64,000 nucleotides of DNA from assembly GCA_905221605.1 (NCBI GenBank), contig CAJNDS010002489.1, forward strand, positions 122,001 through 186,000, written 5' to 3'. Position numbers and translations under genes: made by a program. This document shows positions 35,931-48,158 of this stretch, one piece after another (the stretch's first letter is position 1; each line of letters starts with the position of its first letter). The notes beneath the pieces were generated by a model. The model was not told the origin of the DNA, ran no database searches, and saw nothing but the letters and a program-made list of their open reading frames with translations. The DNA is from Symbiodinium natans (taxonomy: Eukaryota; Sar; Dinophyceae; Suessiales; Symbiodiniaceae).

Positions 35931-36028
35931 TTGGGATGTTCCCCTTATATTAACAGTCCTTAATAGGGATGATATCGTACCCCCCTGCTATCATCCCTAC
36001 TAAGGACTGATAAGGCGTAACATCCGAA
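35931..36028. mobile_element. GGGATGTTCCCCC inverted-repeat element, copy 5
   Basis: TTGGGATGTTCCCCTTATAT ... AAGGCGTAACATCCGAA, with inner TAGGGATGAT / ATCATCCCTA arms. It lies 29 bp after the palindrome. Confidence 0.75.
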
Positions 36029-38043
36029 ATACTTACAATAATGAGGATGACTCTAGGTTCTCGGAAGCGATGGCCCGAGTAGGGAACCGGTAGAGGAAAT
36101 CAAGCGGTGTAGGGCTTAGGGTTGGGGTTTAGGGTTTAGGGTTCAGGGTTCAGGGTTTGGGGTTTAGGGATGTTTAGGGTAATATTTAGAGACTAAAGAA
36201 GGCACCTAAGTAACACTGCGTGGGTGTCGACCAAGCAATCCAGCTTCGACAAAAAAGCGGGCAGGTTCGGAAGAGATTCTGCCCAAGGCGCTTTCAACTT
36301 GTTTGGCGAGTTTTCCGCGTGTTCCAGGCGCGGAATGTGTACTGAAACATGGTGTGCTGTTTTCGTGCTTACCGGACGCTCAAGACTCCCCCGAATCAAA
36401 AGGTTGTCCTGCGCCGACTGCTCGCTTAAGCCTACATCCTTCGCAAAGCCCTGACTGGGCAGAAGGATTGTTCTGCATGATGCAATCCTCTGGCAAGAAG
36501 CCAAGCACATCAATTGCCTTCTCAGTGCTGGCGAGTGCTCCTTAAGAACCGAGATCACTAAGCCACTGTGGCTGTGTACACTTGATGTGCCGTTTTGAGA
36601 CGGAGCAACTCAGCACGGCACCATCCTTAAACAGAAGCGGAAGTGAGTGGGTACTGTGAGTGAAGCAAAGGGCGCTGGCCGGCCCATACTGCTTTCTCCA
36701 CAATCTCTGCGACGTAGCGCACCCCGCAACAAGCACACGAGTGAAAAGCACATGCCGGGCTTCAGGAGCTCGACTCCCATGCTGCTAGCCCACCCCCGAC
36801 CTTATGGCCCATAACTACCCCTGAACCTTCTCAAGTAATACATAGCCCCATGGATTCCCGACGAGACACAACAATGGCTGTAGCTGCTCGAGGACCCTAA
36901 ACCCTAAGCCCTAAACCCTACACCGTAAACCCCCTCAACCCTAAGGAACACGTATGCACATGTCTCCAGGCCTCCCCGATGGCACCTCGCGGCGACCGAG
37001 CGAGCGCAGGGCCAGCGCATGAGCCGCGCCTCACCCAGTTCAGGGGGGTTTAGGGTTTAGGGTTTTTGGGGTTTAACCGGGTTTGTAGGGTTTATGGGGT
37101 TTGTAGGGTTGATAGGGTCTGGCGGGATTTTAGGATCCACATGCTTTACAGGGTTCACACGGGTAGAGGGCAGAGGGTTGAGGTTTTACTGTGCATAGGT
37201 TTAGGGTTTGGGGTTTACAGCATTTACAGGGTGCAGAGGCTGTAGGGGTGCTGGACGTGGTTTTGGGTTGAGGGTTCAGGATTTGTTTTCTGTTTGTACG
37301 AGGTTTATGAGGGCTACCCACACCTACGCCCTGTGAGAGCCCATAGCTCTTTGTGATTGAAGGTTTGCAGCAGAGGAGCAGACCTAAACCCTAAAAACTC
37401 TGAACCCTAAACCCTAAACCCGAAACCCTAAACCCTAAACCCAAAACCCTAAACCCTGGCTCCAGCTAACGCCCGCAACCTCACCTACAGTCGCCCCATC
37501 CCTGAGGCACACTAGTACGATCCGCGGTTTAGGGTTTAGGTTTAGGGTTTAGGATAACCTTGCCAACAAGAAGAAGGATCCGCAGTGGTAAGGCAGACCT
37601 CCAACTCAAGATCGACATCTGTAGTAGAAGCCTCTTATCATCGAAGCCTTCAAGACCACTCCGCAAACTTCAGTAGGGCAAAGCCTTTCCGCAAAAGCCG
37701 TCTCTCCGTGCAGTTGCAGATACGAACTCTTTAAATCCTAAAAGCCCATAATAGACCCTAAACCCATAATCTAAACGCCTAAAACCCCTAAAACCCTAAA
37801 ACCCCAAAATCCGAAAACCCAAAAAAACAACCAAAACCCTGAAACCCTGCATGTGGTGAATGGCTCGTCACGGTTCTCCGAACCATGGTGTGCCATGGTG
37901 TGCCGCTGTTGCCATCGAGGCATGGCTTGGGCGACGGCCGCTTAACTCTCGACGATTTGCTCAAGAATCGGTGAGAATATTCCCTGTATTGCCCCGAAAA
38001 GGTAGGGACTAGGGTTAGGGTTTGGGAGACCCCCCCCCCCCCC
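36029..38043. other. Intergenic with a possible exon
   Basis: TTTAGGG units at 36113-36180; possible exon at 36373-36545; solo right end of the TTGGAGG element at 36806-36837; CCCTAAA-type at 36893-36950 and 37383-37458; GGGTTTGTAG tract at 37045-37290; C run at 38030-38043. Confidence 0.5.
36373..36545 (-). CDS. Possible exon of an unrecognised gene
   Basis: One minus-strand frame reads ALASTEKAIDVLGFLPEDC and onward to DSGES*, and a good donor (CCG|GTAAGC) lies at 36373/36372. The stop comes a few codons before the donor in this frame, so either the frame or the donor is wrong. A second minus-strand frame (36558..36193) stays open across the donor. No family recognised. Confidence 0.22.
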
Positions 38044-38171
38044 GCCAAAACAAAAGAAAACATATATATATATATATATATATATGTACATATTGTATAA
38101 AAACCTTCCTGATAAGTGTCATATAGGAATTATATTCCTATGTTTTGGATGGTTCTTAAGCAAAAAGTAGT
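38044..38171. mobile_element. TTGCTTAAGAAC inverted-repeat element, partial copy 2
   Basis: The right end GGTTCTTAAGCAAAAAGTAG and the inner ATATAGGAATTATATTCC block match the copy at 8725-8832. A (TA)n expansion and the C run replace the left end. Confidence 0.55.
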
Positions 38172-38478
38172 GATGGATCATACTCCTCACTGGGCTCGGC
38201 TTTCAAAAAGGGCAGAGCCGGGTTCGAGCAGCTGTGACCTCCAAGCTCCGCGTCTTCCTCCTGGCGTGCGCGCGATGCCTTGCTGGCATCCCGGAGGATC
38301 CTGGTGGAGACCACCTTAGGGGGGGCTGAATACCCTAGCCCCAAAATAGTTTCAACCTTTTAGATGTATCAGGAATATATATATATATACACATATAGAA
38401 ACCAAAAAATAACAGGACACTATATATATATATATAAATAAAAACCAAAAAGGTAAAAAAAGGTTAACTACCCAGCAG
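38172..38478. other. Downstream flank of the DHHC gene
   Basis: AT microsatellites at 38375-38395 and 38420-38440. No further exon recognised. Confidence 0.5.
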
Positions 38479-39806
38479 CTAAGCAACAGCATGGAAAGGC
38501 ACCAGGCTTGGGGGCGAAGGCTTCGAAAGGAATGCGCAGAATGTGCCCAGCTTGAACTCACTGCGGGGGGCCGCGGTGGCTGGACTGCTCTCCTTGGTAG
38601 CCCAGTAGCCATCTTATGATAGGGGCACCCTTTTTTGGGTTGGTAGATTTCTAAGGGAACCTTAAGCCAAAAAAAAGGGAAAAGGGTACCACTGGGCTAC
38701 CAAGTCTCCAGTACGACACGTTGCTTCAGAGTAAGCCCGTGGCCCAAGTTGGAAACTTGCTCGAGCAACATCTGACATAGGCCGAAGGAAAAAGCCGAAG
38801 TCACAACAAGAAACATGAGGGGCACAAGTGGAATAACTCCGAAACAGGCAGCAAGAAAGATCCAGACTGCCGTCAAACCTGCCAAACTCGCCAGTCCTAT
38901 CGCTTGAGCTTGCGCAAGGACACGTGAAGGTTGCTGCCGGCTCTTGTGGGACCAGGTTTTGCAGTAGGTCTGCACAAGCCTGCACAGCAGGGTTCCCCCA
39001 AGAATGATGCTGTTTGTCGCAAGGAGACCGGCCAAAATCTTGCGCCTGTTGCTGCTCAGCAAATCCGGATGCTGCCTGCAATGGCCAACAATCTCGACCG
39101 CGATGTCACCAATGCATGTAGCTATGACAAGGGCTGCCAACCACGATGTTGCAAGGAGGAAAGTCAAAAAGCATCTGTGGCTGCGAGAGCCAATGCAGTT
39201 GCCGACCCAGTGACAGTGGTGATCAAAGCCGCGGACACAACTGTCACAGTGGCTGCAATGAGAGCAACCAGGAGGCCGCCGTATCTCGCAGGTCGAGCAC
39301 CATTTCAGGTGCATGAAGCGCTTGTCCTTGAAGAGGCGGCCCCAAAACTGGTTGACCTGTTCAATGGCGGCCGGCGTGGGTTCTGCATCCTCAGCAAGGA
39401 TGGGAAAACTTTGCACATGCCGCAGAAGCTTCTCCTCCATGGCCGCCACCTCTTGCGCCGTGTAGCCGATGGCTGCATACTCCCTGCAGAGATCCTCCAC
39501 GCTGCTCCGGCCCGCCGAGGACAGCGTCAGCGCCGTCAGGGCCGAGGCCCTTGGCATCATCCCGGGCTCCGATGTCGCAGTGCATAGGAACGACCCGACC
39601 GAAAGGATGAGAAGTGCGGTGCCTGCTATGGCCAGGCACCATGCGATCGAGCTGGGAATTCTCTGAAGCTCAAGGACGTAGAAAGCCCCACAGATCCCAA
39701 CTATGATGGGAAGTGCCGCAACGCAGGGGAACATCGCCCCTGGCAACATGATCCAGCCACCGCAGCAGAAGCGGTTCCGGCCAGCCCAAGCCTCCCACAG
39801 ACGCAT
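38479..39806 (-). CDS. DHHC-type protein S-palmitoyltransferase
   Basis: Exon 1 is 39806..38709, with a genuine ATG. Likely exon 2 is 38592..38479, giving 403 residues. Family role: transfers palmitate from acyl-CoA to protein cysteines at a membrane. Visible parts: two N-terminal membrane segments (about 22-44 and 53-76), a TSEPGMMPR version of the TSDPG motif (78-86), a Cys-rich domain from 168 with KWCSTC, CSHC and DHHCHW (D195-H196-H197-C198, C198 catalytic), then membrane segments at about 212-236 and 304-345. Read straight through, the frame stops at TAG inside an inverted-repeat element (ETW*). Splicing that element out as a GA-AG intron continues the frame with [12 protein letters not shown], which resembles the aromatic C-terminal motif of the family, and a normal TAG. 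The gene lies in an array-free island. The His after DHHC replaces the usual Pro. Confidence 0.88.
38593..38704 (-). mobile_element. CTTGGTAGCCC inverted-repeat element, likely an intron of the DHHC gene
   Basis: A 112-bp element with terminal inverted repeats CTTGGTAGCCCAGT / ACTGGGCTACCAAG. It is flanked by TCTC on both sides (38589-38592 and 38705-38708; GAGA on the gene strand), a 4-bp duplication. As an intron (38708..38593, 116 bp) it would use GA from the duplication as donor and the terminal AG of the element as acceptor, exactly as in the pseudophosphatase gene. The alternative GT donor (CTTG|GTAGCC) would lead into an open frame that runs into AT repeats. Confidence 0.75.
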
Positions 39807-40976
39807 GGGGCGTTGGCGCTAAGATGCGCCAAGCCCCCTATGTAGAGGCAAGGGGCGCTGACAGGTTGCCGAGTGGCTTGAACCGAGCCTATGAAAGTGG
39901 CGAGAAAGCACACCCGGCGAAACCAACGAAACTTCACCTTTGTTCGTCTCCCAAACAGATGTTCGCAACGCCCATGCCAGAGAGATTGAAACCTTGAGTC
40001 CCTCACTCCCTCACATTTGCACCTACACAGATCTACACACCCGAGACCAGATCTCCGACTAGCCGCCTTGTCTCAGAGGCCAGCCATCAGCGAAATGTCT
40101 CTGCGTCACATCTCCTGCCATCGAAAAAAATGCTCTGTGCCTGGCCTGCTGAGCCTGGCACAGATGTGCATCGTAAACCCGCTTTTTTAATCCGGGCTTG
40201 GGGCGGCGGCCGGGGGTGAACCCTCAAGCCGAAACCCTTTAGAAACCCCAAGCCCACCCCGAAGTTCATGCTGACTAGGATGAGGCGATGAAACCAAAGA
40301 TCCAACAAACCTTGACAACAGTTGACAACTGATGCTGCTGGAATTTGCAGGATAGAAGGGCTCTGGGGCGGACACATCCAGTAGTATGCAGAATCAGCAG
40401 CAGAACGCGGAACATGGCCGCAACATCTGCAGCAACCCTCGAGCAGGTCGCACAGCAAAACTGTCGCCCGCAATCCAGCGAAGTTGCAGACCCCAAGAAA
40501 TACAAGTTTGCAACATTAGAAGGCGCGTCTACTCTCAGTAGTGTTGCTGGTCGCAGCTACAGCTATAAGTATGGCTATGAGTGACACTTATCTGTTGAAT
40601 GGTTATAGTGGTTGGCTCATGGTGGTAGTTGCAGGGTTGGTAGTTATAGTTTCATGGGGATGGTCATGGCCATTGTGATTCGTGAGTGTCATTGCTAGTG
40701 TTATCGTGATGATCTGTGTCTTAGTTCAGTATTCGTAGTCATACTCGCATGAGCATGACAAACTGCGCTAGTATTTGCATTTATCAAATAGTTTGCAGGG
40801 CCTCGAAGCACAATACCTGCCGTTTTGGACCACATCCTAGCACATCAGCTGAAGCTTTGGTGGCGCGGCAAAAGTCGACCAGCGATAGCTACCTGGGGGC
40901 CTAGATGCCTACACATTCTGCAGTTTGTACTTGGGCTCTTCAAGCCCAGACCCTGGAAGTACGCTTCACCTCCCAC
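39807..40976. other. Upstream flank of the DHHC gene
   Basis: Presumed 5' region; open frames on both strands (40473..40087 minus, 40345-40584 plus) are unrecognised. 40590-40780 is a GGTT/GGTAGTT-rich degenerate tract. No spliced-leader sequence or core promoter seen. Confidence 0.4.
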
Positions 40977-41265
40977 CCTAAACCCTAAACCCTAAACCCT
41001 AAACCCTAAACCCTAAACCCGAAACCCGAAACCCTCTACCCATTCTGCCGGCTCATTTTTGTCGAGGTGCCTGCTCTCGAACAAATTCAGGTGCTTCCTG
41101 CACGACACAGGAGCCTGTGATGCCCCGAAGGAAGGCAGCCCCCCAGCATGGTCGGGACCAGTAGGTTGCTCTAAAAAATGACACAGGGTTTAGGGTTTAG
41201 GGTTTAGGGTTTAGGGTTGATGGTTTAGGGTTTAGGGTTGGGGGGGGGGGGGGGGGGGGGGGGGG
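40977..41265. repeat. CCCTAAA array, TTTAGGG array and G26 run
   Basis: CCCTAAA with CCCGAAA units at 40977-41034, TTTAGGG at 41187-41240, then about 26 consecutive G at 41239-41265. Confidence 0.85.
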
Positions 41266-44189
41266 TTGCAGTTGAGGGGTCTATAGGGCTCAGGGACTGC
41301 TCAGGGCTATTAGGGTCCGTGAGCCTAGAATCCCGCGGCAGAGTGGGGAGGGTTTGGGAACTTCAGTGCCGCGGTTCTAGGGCGCAAGGCACGTGTTATC
41401 CGGAAGTAGCCACACGCACCGCCCACTTCAACGTTAAGTGAGCCATCTCCGGAGCTGACATGCAAAGCTTTACTCTTCCTAGGGCTCCTCCCTTCTTCCA
41501 CACGCACTTGACGGCTTGGCCAGCACCTCCGCCTCTCCGATTGCAAAGACTCCAGCCGAGCTCAGTCAGGACTGACCCTTTCCCACCCTGTTCACGGTTT
41601 GGGATACTGTTAAACGTTTAAACTTCTACTCCTTATTGGGGTTAACTACCCTTAAAAATGCAAAATGTTACCCAGCTATGACGCAGCAACCAAAACAGGG
41701 CAACAGAGCAGCGCGAGGTTTCGTGGTGGATGGGGACCACAACACGTGGCATCTTGTGCTTTGCATCATGGAAACGCTGCACTTGAGATGTTCAAGCTCC
41801 TCAAGACCCCTGCAGGAACGATAATTTTAGGTGCAGAAGTCTGCCCCAGAGCTTAATTCGGGAATGCACCTTGAATGGTACAGACGTGCTCACTATTCAT
41901 GAGGGTATGTTCCTGAACTATAAAGGGCATGGGGCTCTGTGGGTCAGTATGCCTTACAATGCCGAGATGGAACATGGCATAGTGCAGAAATGTCAAATCA
42001 GTGATCTGCATTGTGTCCGTCTCAGTCTGTCGCTCCCTGTCAACCCTTTGATCCTTGTACATGCGGCTGCGAGTCATCATTCGAGACCTACAATTCGTTT
42101 CACATAGCTCTTCTTGGAACGACTCTTTAGAAACAATGCAGGATGTCCCATATATACACAGCAAAGTAAGACTAGACTTGACTAGACGCTGCTCCGCTCC
42201 AACTCACTGTGCACTTACTTAAGCCCCTTAAGTGCCCTACTATGGTTACACATGCAGTTTTAAGTACAGGTATACTTGGTGAACATGAACCTCCAAGTAG
42301 GGCTTCATCCAACCTGTTAGCCCCTGAATGCTGCTCGGCGAGAATTGAAACTTTTGACAAGGCGGCCTCTTGCAAAGGCTCTCGTTGGGAAGAAAGCTCC
42401 TTTAGCACTTCAGTCCTTTAGCTCACTGGGGGGGGGGGGGGGGTGTTATCTGCATGATGCGTGCTTCTAGCATCTCTTGGATCGTAAACTCCTTGAATAG
42501 ATTCGGATGCCAAACATAGTGTCCAAAACATAGGTCAACCCTGCAGGCCCTTGAAACCTGTAACCCTAAGCCACCTGCGATGGCAAACATCGACGCGACT
42601 GCTCTGCAGATATTGCAGTGTTCTTCTTTGCCAAAAAAAGCCGATGCTTCAATTCTTCCCAACGTACGGCTGTACAGACTGTGTTGGAACTGAGGTCGGA
42701 ATCTGGCTCATAATGCGCTGTCATCCAGAAAGTATACCAAGCCCTCGGCCAAAGTACATGGGTGTTGCTCGACAAAATTTATCATGCGGCACTGCAATGC
42801 AACTGGGGTAATCTGACAGCGCTTGAACGGAACATTCACCTCGAACAATCTGATGGCGCCAGTCAGTCTGGGCAACTGCGCCGGCAAGGTCAAAATAAAA
42901 CCCAGATTATGCCGTGTTGCCGGCACTGTGCTGCGAGCACTGGAGTGCGCAGTCACTACCGGTAAGGTGCTCTGTGCACTGTTCCTGTTTCGGGGGGTGG
43001 GCGGGGGCTGCTCATGTTCCGTCAGACAAGCTGAACCATGCGTCGTGTGGGGGCATCTTCTGAGGATCTACAATAGATTCAACAGATATGGGCGTTTACG
43101 ATCATAAGGGATCCCTCATATAGAACCCCCCAAATAGTAGGATCCCCTTATCATAAGGACTCCCAAGAAGGTACCTATAAAAGAAGTAAACCCCCCAGAT
43201 GCATCTCCTTTAGACCTCGGTGGCACATGCCCGGACGGGCCTAAACTCTCTTTAAACGAGCTGAGGCGGTCGCAGCCTTGGCCTAATCTTCCACAGAAGC
43301 CTCGAAACCCCGAGCTAGAACACTATCATCCCTCGCCAGGCTGCATGCCAACAGGCTCATGGCTGAAAAACAGGGGTCGTCCCTTGTGGTCCCTTTATAA
43401 GTATACTATAATGACCCCCAAAACCCTATTCTTATGATTCAGGCTCCTATATTACACACTGAAACACTGAAACGGCTTGCCGGTCGGCCGGCGGCTGTAA
43501 GTTAGCATCGGGCTCCCCTGACGAAGTAAGGGCACATTGCGGTCAGGCTACTGTCTGCATGGGCACTAGACCTACAACTCTTGCTCGAGGACCTGGAAAC
43601 CCAAAACCCAAACCACAAACTTCAACCCAGTGCCTGGTTTTGATATACAAATCTTGGGGGGTTTTGCGAAATGACAGTGTCAAGCCGGGTCGACGGGGAA
43701 CTGACATGGGGCTATACCTAATTGGGGTCCTTGTCATAAGGGAATCCTACTATTTGGGGTCTGAATTCGGGGTCCCATATTCTCGGAAACCTCCGCATGA
43801 CGGTTGGGCCAGGGAGCGTAGTCCTAGACCGCAAGCCCGATCTGACAGCTGGTCTTCGCTCCACCGACTTGCCATGTCATGATGTCATGCTAGCAGCTAG
43901 CAGCGCTTCACAGAGGTTTAGGGTTTATTCGCTCACACTCGGACAAGCCAGGGTTTTGGGTTTAGGGTTTAGGGGACCGTGCGCAAGAGCCCCATGTCGC
44001 ACAATATCTTGCCCGCTGGGGAGCCCGAGCAGAAGCCCTTTCACATGCCTTTGGCCACACGTCCCACACCGACAGTCTTTCCTGAGGCATGGCAGGCTCC
44101 CGCATCACACAGCATGAAAACCTCAACCCACTTGAAACCGGAGCTGAAGGCGAAGGCGATGCCGCCTGAACCCGAAAAAAAAACCCACC
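41266..44189. other. Largely unique region, few arrays
   Basis: Several frames of 60-107 codons on both strands, none recognised (a weak ankyrin-like stretch at 41720-41800). Degenerate TTGGAGG-type element with right end CATGAACCTCCAAGTAG at about 42214-42300. G run at 42427-42443. Elements of the CTACTATTTGGGG family at 43105-43190 and 43712-43793. Confidence 0.4.
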
Positions 44190-44315
44190 TAAAGCCTAAT
44201 CAAACCCTCGCTGCACCCTAATTAAACCAACTAAACCCTAATTGAAGTCCAATCAAGCCCTAATTACACCCTAGTTAAACCCTAATTACACCCTGGTTGA
44301 ACCCGGGTTAAACCC
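44190..44315. repeat. CCCTAATTA-type degenerate array
   Basis: About ten drifted units of CCCTAATTAAA / CCCTAATTACA, an 11-bp relative of the telomere-type unit. Confidence 0.7.
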
Positions 44316-44469
44316 TATAAGGCCCGAAGCAGGACGCACGTGCTGCCATGGCTCTGTACTCGGTCTCCTGCTGCTGGACCTCCAGAATGTTGAGGCTCTA
44401 AAGAGTTCCATGCTCTTCCCCCCGACACTTCGCAGCCAGTAGGGCGTACATGTATGCATGAACTTACAG

Positions 44470-44649
44470 GTGTATATATATATATATGTATATATATATA
44501 TGTGTGTGTGTAAACAAATAAATAAAAACAAATATAAACATAAATATAAAACAAATATAAAAACATAAATATAAACCCTATATATATACAAACAACGATT
44601 TAACATAATAAATGTATGCATATATATATATATATATATATACATACAT

Positions 44650-44680
<31 letters not shown>

Positions 44681-44695
44681 CATATATGGGATATA
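44470..44695. repeat. TA/CA microsatellites and ATAAA tract
   Basis: (TA)n at 44475-44502 and 44620-44690 with (CA)n between, and AAATATAAACAT repeats at 44520-44575. Open frames here are low-complexity. Confidence 0.85.
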
Positions 44696-45987
44696 TGTGT
44701 GGCCTAACGATCTCTAATTAATATTTTGGGTTTGCTTGTGGCCTATCCCAGGCACACGTGCATGGGGAGGGGTTGGCGTGTGGGAACGGCTTGGATCACA
44801 ACCTCATGATCACGGAACGGGAGCCCCAAGTGTCGGGAACCCCAAGGATTCCCAAACACCGTTGTCACCGCTTGGCGACTGTTAACAGCCGGATAGGTTG
44901 TGGCTGATGTAACCGCCATTGTACTCGCAAAGTGCTGGAGACCTTGTGCCACTTCCCGAGACATCCCACACTGCAAGCCCTGGGCCCTGAAATCTTAACA
45001 CTCGTCGCTGGCTAGACTTCAAGAACTTCGGGTCCCGTCGTTGGAGAACTACCATTGATCTATGTCATTTCCGAGCACGAAGAAAGGGCAACTCCTAGCT
45101 ACTTTACCGATTTCAGGGCGTGGGCTGCTGAGGTTTTTGTCCCCTCACATGGTGCAAGGTGGGCTTGTTCGGCTCTCACAACTCGAAGGAGTCCTGTATG
45201 GCTTAGGGTTTAGGGTTTCAGCCCGAATCTCGAAGCCCTGAACACCCTCCCAACTGCTCTATAGGGATTCGGGGATAGGTCGGACGGGTTCAGAAGAAAG
45301 ACTGGGTCAGAGGTTGCGCATAACTTGTACTACTTGAGCTGCGAAATTGTATGGTGTTGAGTTCAGGTCGCAGGGTTGGTAGAATGACAAGCAATCCAAA
45401 CCGTATACGCGAACAGAACAGCAGACTTGATGCATTGAAATGGGCGAACAAAGAGAGCGCAGAGAATTCTGTTGTTAAGCATTGATTTTGTAATCTTGTG
45501 AGTGAAGCGAATTGCCACGTGCCCACTAAAAGGCTCGTCACATAAACCAAACGGGAAAAGATCATACGAGCAAAGAAAAGAAGGATGAGCAATAAAGAAT
45601 TACTTGGATTTCTGTTACATTTCATTCTTTCAACCGCTCATTGGCTTGCCAAGTCACTCTCTCTATATTACTACAAAGTCTTCTGCATGAAATATCCAAG
45701 CCCGAGAGGCCACTTATGGTACTATTAAGGCGTCTAATTCCAGAAATGTACTCGAAGTGGACCCTCCAGTTAAAACGCCTAGTAAGCTAAGAACTCCAAA
45801 AAAAGGTGCCCGATCTGTTTTACAGAGACATTTTTTGGGAACCCTTACCCCTCACAAATAGGAACTTGGTTTAGGGTTTAGGGTTAGGGTTTAGGGCTTT
45901 AATTCGGCCGAAGAGGCTTTTGCCAGCCGCTCTTCCTTGGTGGGTGCCTTGGCCATGATCGCCTTCTCACGTTCGAGCTCCTCCAAA
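44696..45987. other. Unique region
   Basis: Minus frame 45625..45290 is open for 111 codons but AT-rich and featureless. Short TTTAGGG at 45201-45216 and 45868-45893. No gene recognised. Confidence 0.4.
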
Positions 45988-46102
45988 CTGGGAGGTTCAT
46001 ATGGGTAGTTAGAAGTTGGGATATATAAGTACCCTACAAAAATGTTATAGGCATAGTTACCCTACTTACAAGCCCACTTGTAACTACCCATGAACCTCCC
46101 AG
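45988..46102. mobile_element. TTGGAGGTTCATGGGTAG inverted-repeat element, copy 13
   Basis: CTGGGAGGTTCATATGGGTA ... CTACCCATGAACCTCCCAG; 115 bp with paired changes at both termini. Confidence 0.8.
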
Positions 46103-46577
46103 AAGGGCCATCGTGGGACCAATGCTTATAGACAGGTGCGCGAGCTTCGCCGCCATGTGCATCAAAGTCTTCCCGAGATCTCTCAGAATCATAGGCAGCC
46201 ACCTACACGCGGAGGCCTCCAACATGCCAACTTAGCCTTGCATCGGCCGACTCCCATGGAAACCCACACGCATGCCCCATATGGGGATTACGATATTCGG
46301 GGTACCTTACTGGGGTCCTTTTTCTAAGGGGATTCTATTCTTTGGGGTCTGTTTGTTGGGCCCCTTGCTGTTGTAAATCCCCCTATCCCGGCAAGGTCGT
46401 CCTGGAGGGCCTTCGGGAACTGCGCGGCTTCCAAGCGGGAGCGCGTGACAAAGTCGATCTCACCAGGCCTTCCCGGTAGGGGGGGATTTAGGGTTTAGGG
46501 TTATAGGGTTTAGGGTTATGGGGTTATAGGGTCCAGGGTTTGGGGTTAGGGTTTTTTGCTTCTTTTTCTGTTTGGGT

Positions 46578-46610
<33 letters not shown>

Positions 46611-47328
46611 GGGGCGGGCGGTTCGCTGAGGGCTTCCCTTGAACGTGGAACGAGTCACCCAGGCCCTGGAATGCCCTGGACCAGCAACTTCTTGGCTTCT
46701 GAGCACGCTCGGAGCAAACGGATCATGCCAGGTCATTCTTATCCTTTATTTACTATATGTATTGCACCAATTATATATATATATATATATATATACATAT
46801 ATATACGTATGCATCTTCTTGTATTAATGATTAATGGGTTTCTGTTGTATTAACTGTACGATTTTTCTTAGATTCACTGGAGAGCGCAAGCTGCGGGGGG
46901 CCATATGCCGGGATGGCGAGACAAGCGTTGGCAAACGCGACAGAAACTCATAACTACCTCCTGCAGACAGACAAAGTGCTAACAACGATCCTCACTATTC
47001 ATATTGTTATCTATTGCTATATTATATATGCTTCTATCATTCTACTCCTGCATTTTTTATGACTAGGTGAGCTGTGAAAACAATTGCAGGCTCCAAAGGC
47101 GGCCCTTCAGAGTCGCATGGCGGACGTGTCATGTGTCCACGTAATAAGCTCCTGGACACAGGGCGCTGCCCTTTTTATCTGTCTTGAAATCCCTAAACCC
47201 TAAACCCTAAACCCGAAACCCTAAACCCTAAACCCGAAACCCTCAACCCTAAACCCTAAACCCAAGAAGGTAACTTTTCTTGACAAGACCCGAAAGTCGC
47301 ACTTGGAGACCGGCACCCGGAGTCGCTA
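46103..47328. other. Intergenic with G29 run and TA microsatellite
   Basis: CTACTATTTGGGG-family element at 46277-46380, TTTAGGG-type units at 46486-46550, about 30 G at 46576-46610, (TA)n at 46771-46806, CCCTAAA-type at 47191-47272. No gene recognised. Confidence 0.55.
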
Positions 47329-47504
47329 TACTTGAAGGTTCATGGGTAGCTGGAAGTAGGGAGCTAAGTACCCTAAGTAAGGTTCTAACCGATAATGACT
47401 ATAATTACCCTACTAAACCCTAAACCCTAAACCCTAAACCCTAAACCCTAAACCCTAAACCCTAAACCCTAAACCCTAAACCCTAAACCCTAAACCCTAA
47501 ACCC
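47329..47504. mobile_element. TTGGAGG element interrupted by a CCCTAAA array, copy 14
   Basis: Left end TACTTGAAGGTTCATGGGTA and core through ATTACCCTACT. At 47413 the sequence switches inside CCCTAC/CCCTAA to 13 CCCTAAA heptamers, and no right end follows. Confidence 0.75.
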
Positions 47505-47990
47505 ACTCAGCATGCTTGCGAATCCAACGCCACACGGCGCAAACACCCAAGGTTGCATAAGCTTTTCACCGACATGTCATTCGCAATGTCTTTCTGTTCG
47601 CGGTTCTTCGTGCTGACGATGAGGAATGCTGGGGCATTTCGACATCCACCCTGATGGGAAGATGATAGGCTCCCTCAATGCAGAGGAACTGCCAGTGCTA
47701 GGGGCTTGGGTGATGAGGCCTCCCGGCTTGAAGACGTTTAGGGCTCCATGTCTTTAAGTGTTGAGGGTTTTTGAGGCTGCTACGCGGCGGTGTGAACTCT
47801 GGTGTCGGACTCAGAAGGCCTCCAGGCGGCGTTTGCGGCATCGATGCCCTGCATGTAGGCTGGCCGCTCCAACTGTCCACAGGGTTTTTGAAATTACCGG
47901 AATTCCGAGCAATGAAGGAACAGAAAATGCCCTCATCGTTAGTTGATGGTGAAACTCCCTGTTTACGGGCAGTGGGCACCCCGGATTGCT
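47505..47990. other. Unique spacer
   Basis: Overlapping frames 48048..47698 (minus) and 47771-48088 (plus), unrecognised. Confidence 0.4.
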
Positions 47991-48158
47991 TACTTGGAGG
48001 TTCATGGCTAGCTACGCGCAGGGTCATAAGTAGGAGAACCCTAGTCATAACCTTCTTAAGGGTTTCTTATAACCCTACTTCTAACTAGGATAATTAACCT
48101 TAGTCATAACCTTCTTCAGGGTTGCTTATAACCCTACTTCTCTCTAACTATTCAAGTA
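47991..48158. mobile_element. TTGGAGG element with internal duplication, copy 15
   Basis: TACTTGGAGGTTCATGGCTA at the left and TTCAAGTA at the right. The CTAGTCATAACCTTCTTAAG core block is duplicated in tandem (about 55 bp). Confidence 0.7.

Noticed and set aside
38931-39587. Plus-strand 218-codon open frame
   Set aside because: Antisense shadow of the DHHC gene.
41665-41856. Stretch resembling an ankyrin repeat (QHVASCALHHGNAALEMFKLL)
   Set aside because: A single weak match without neighbouring repeats.
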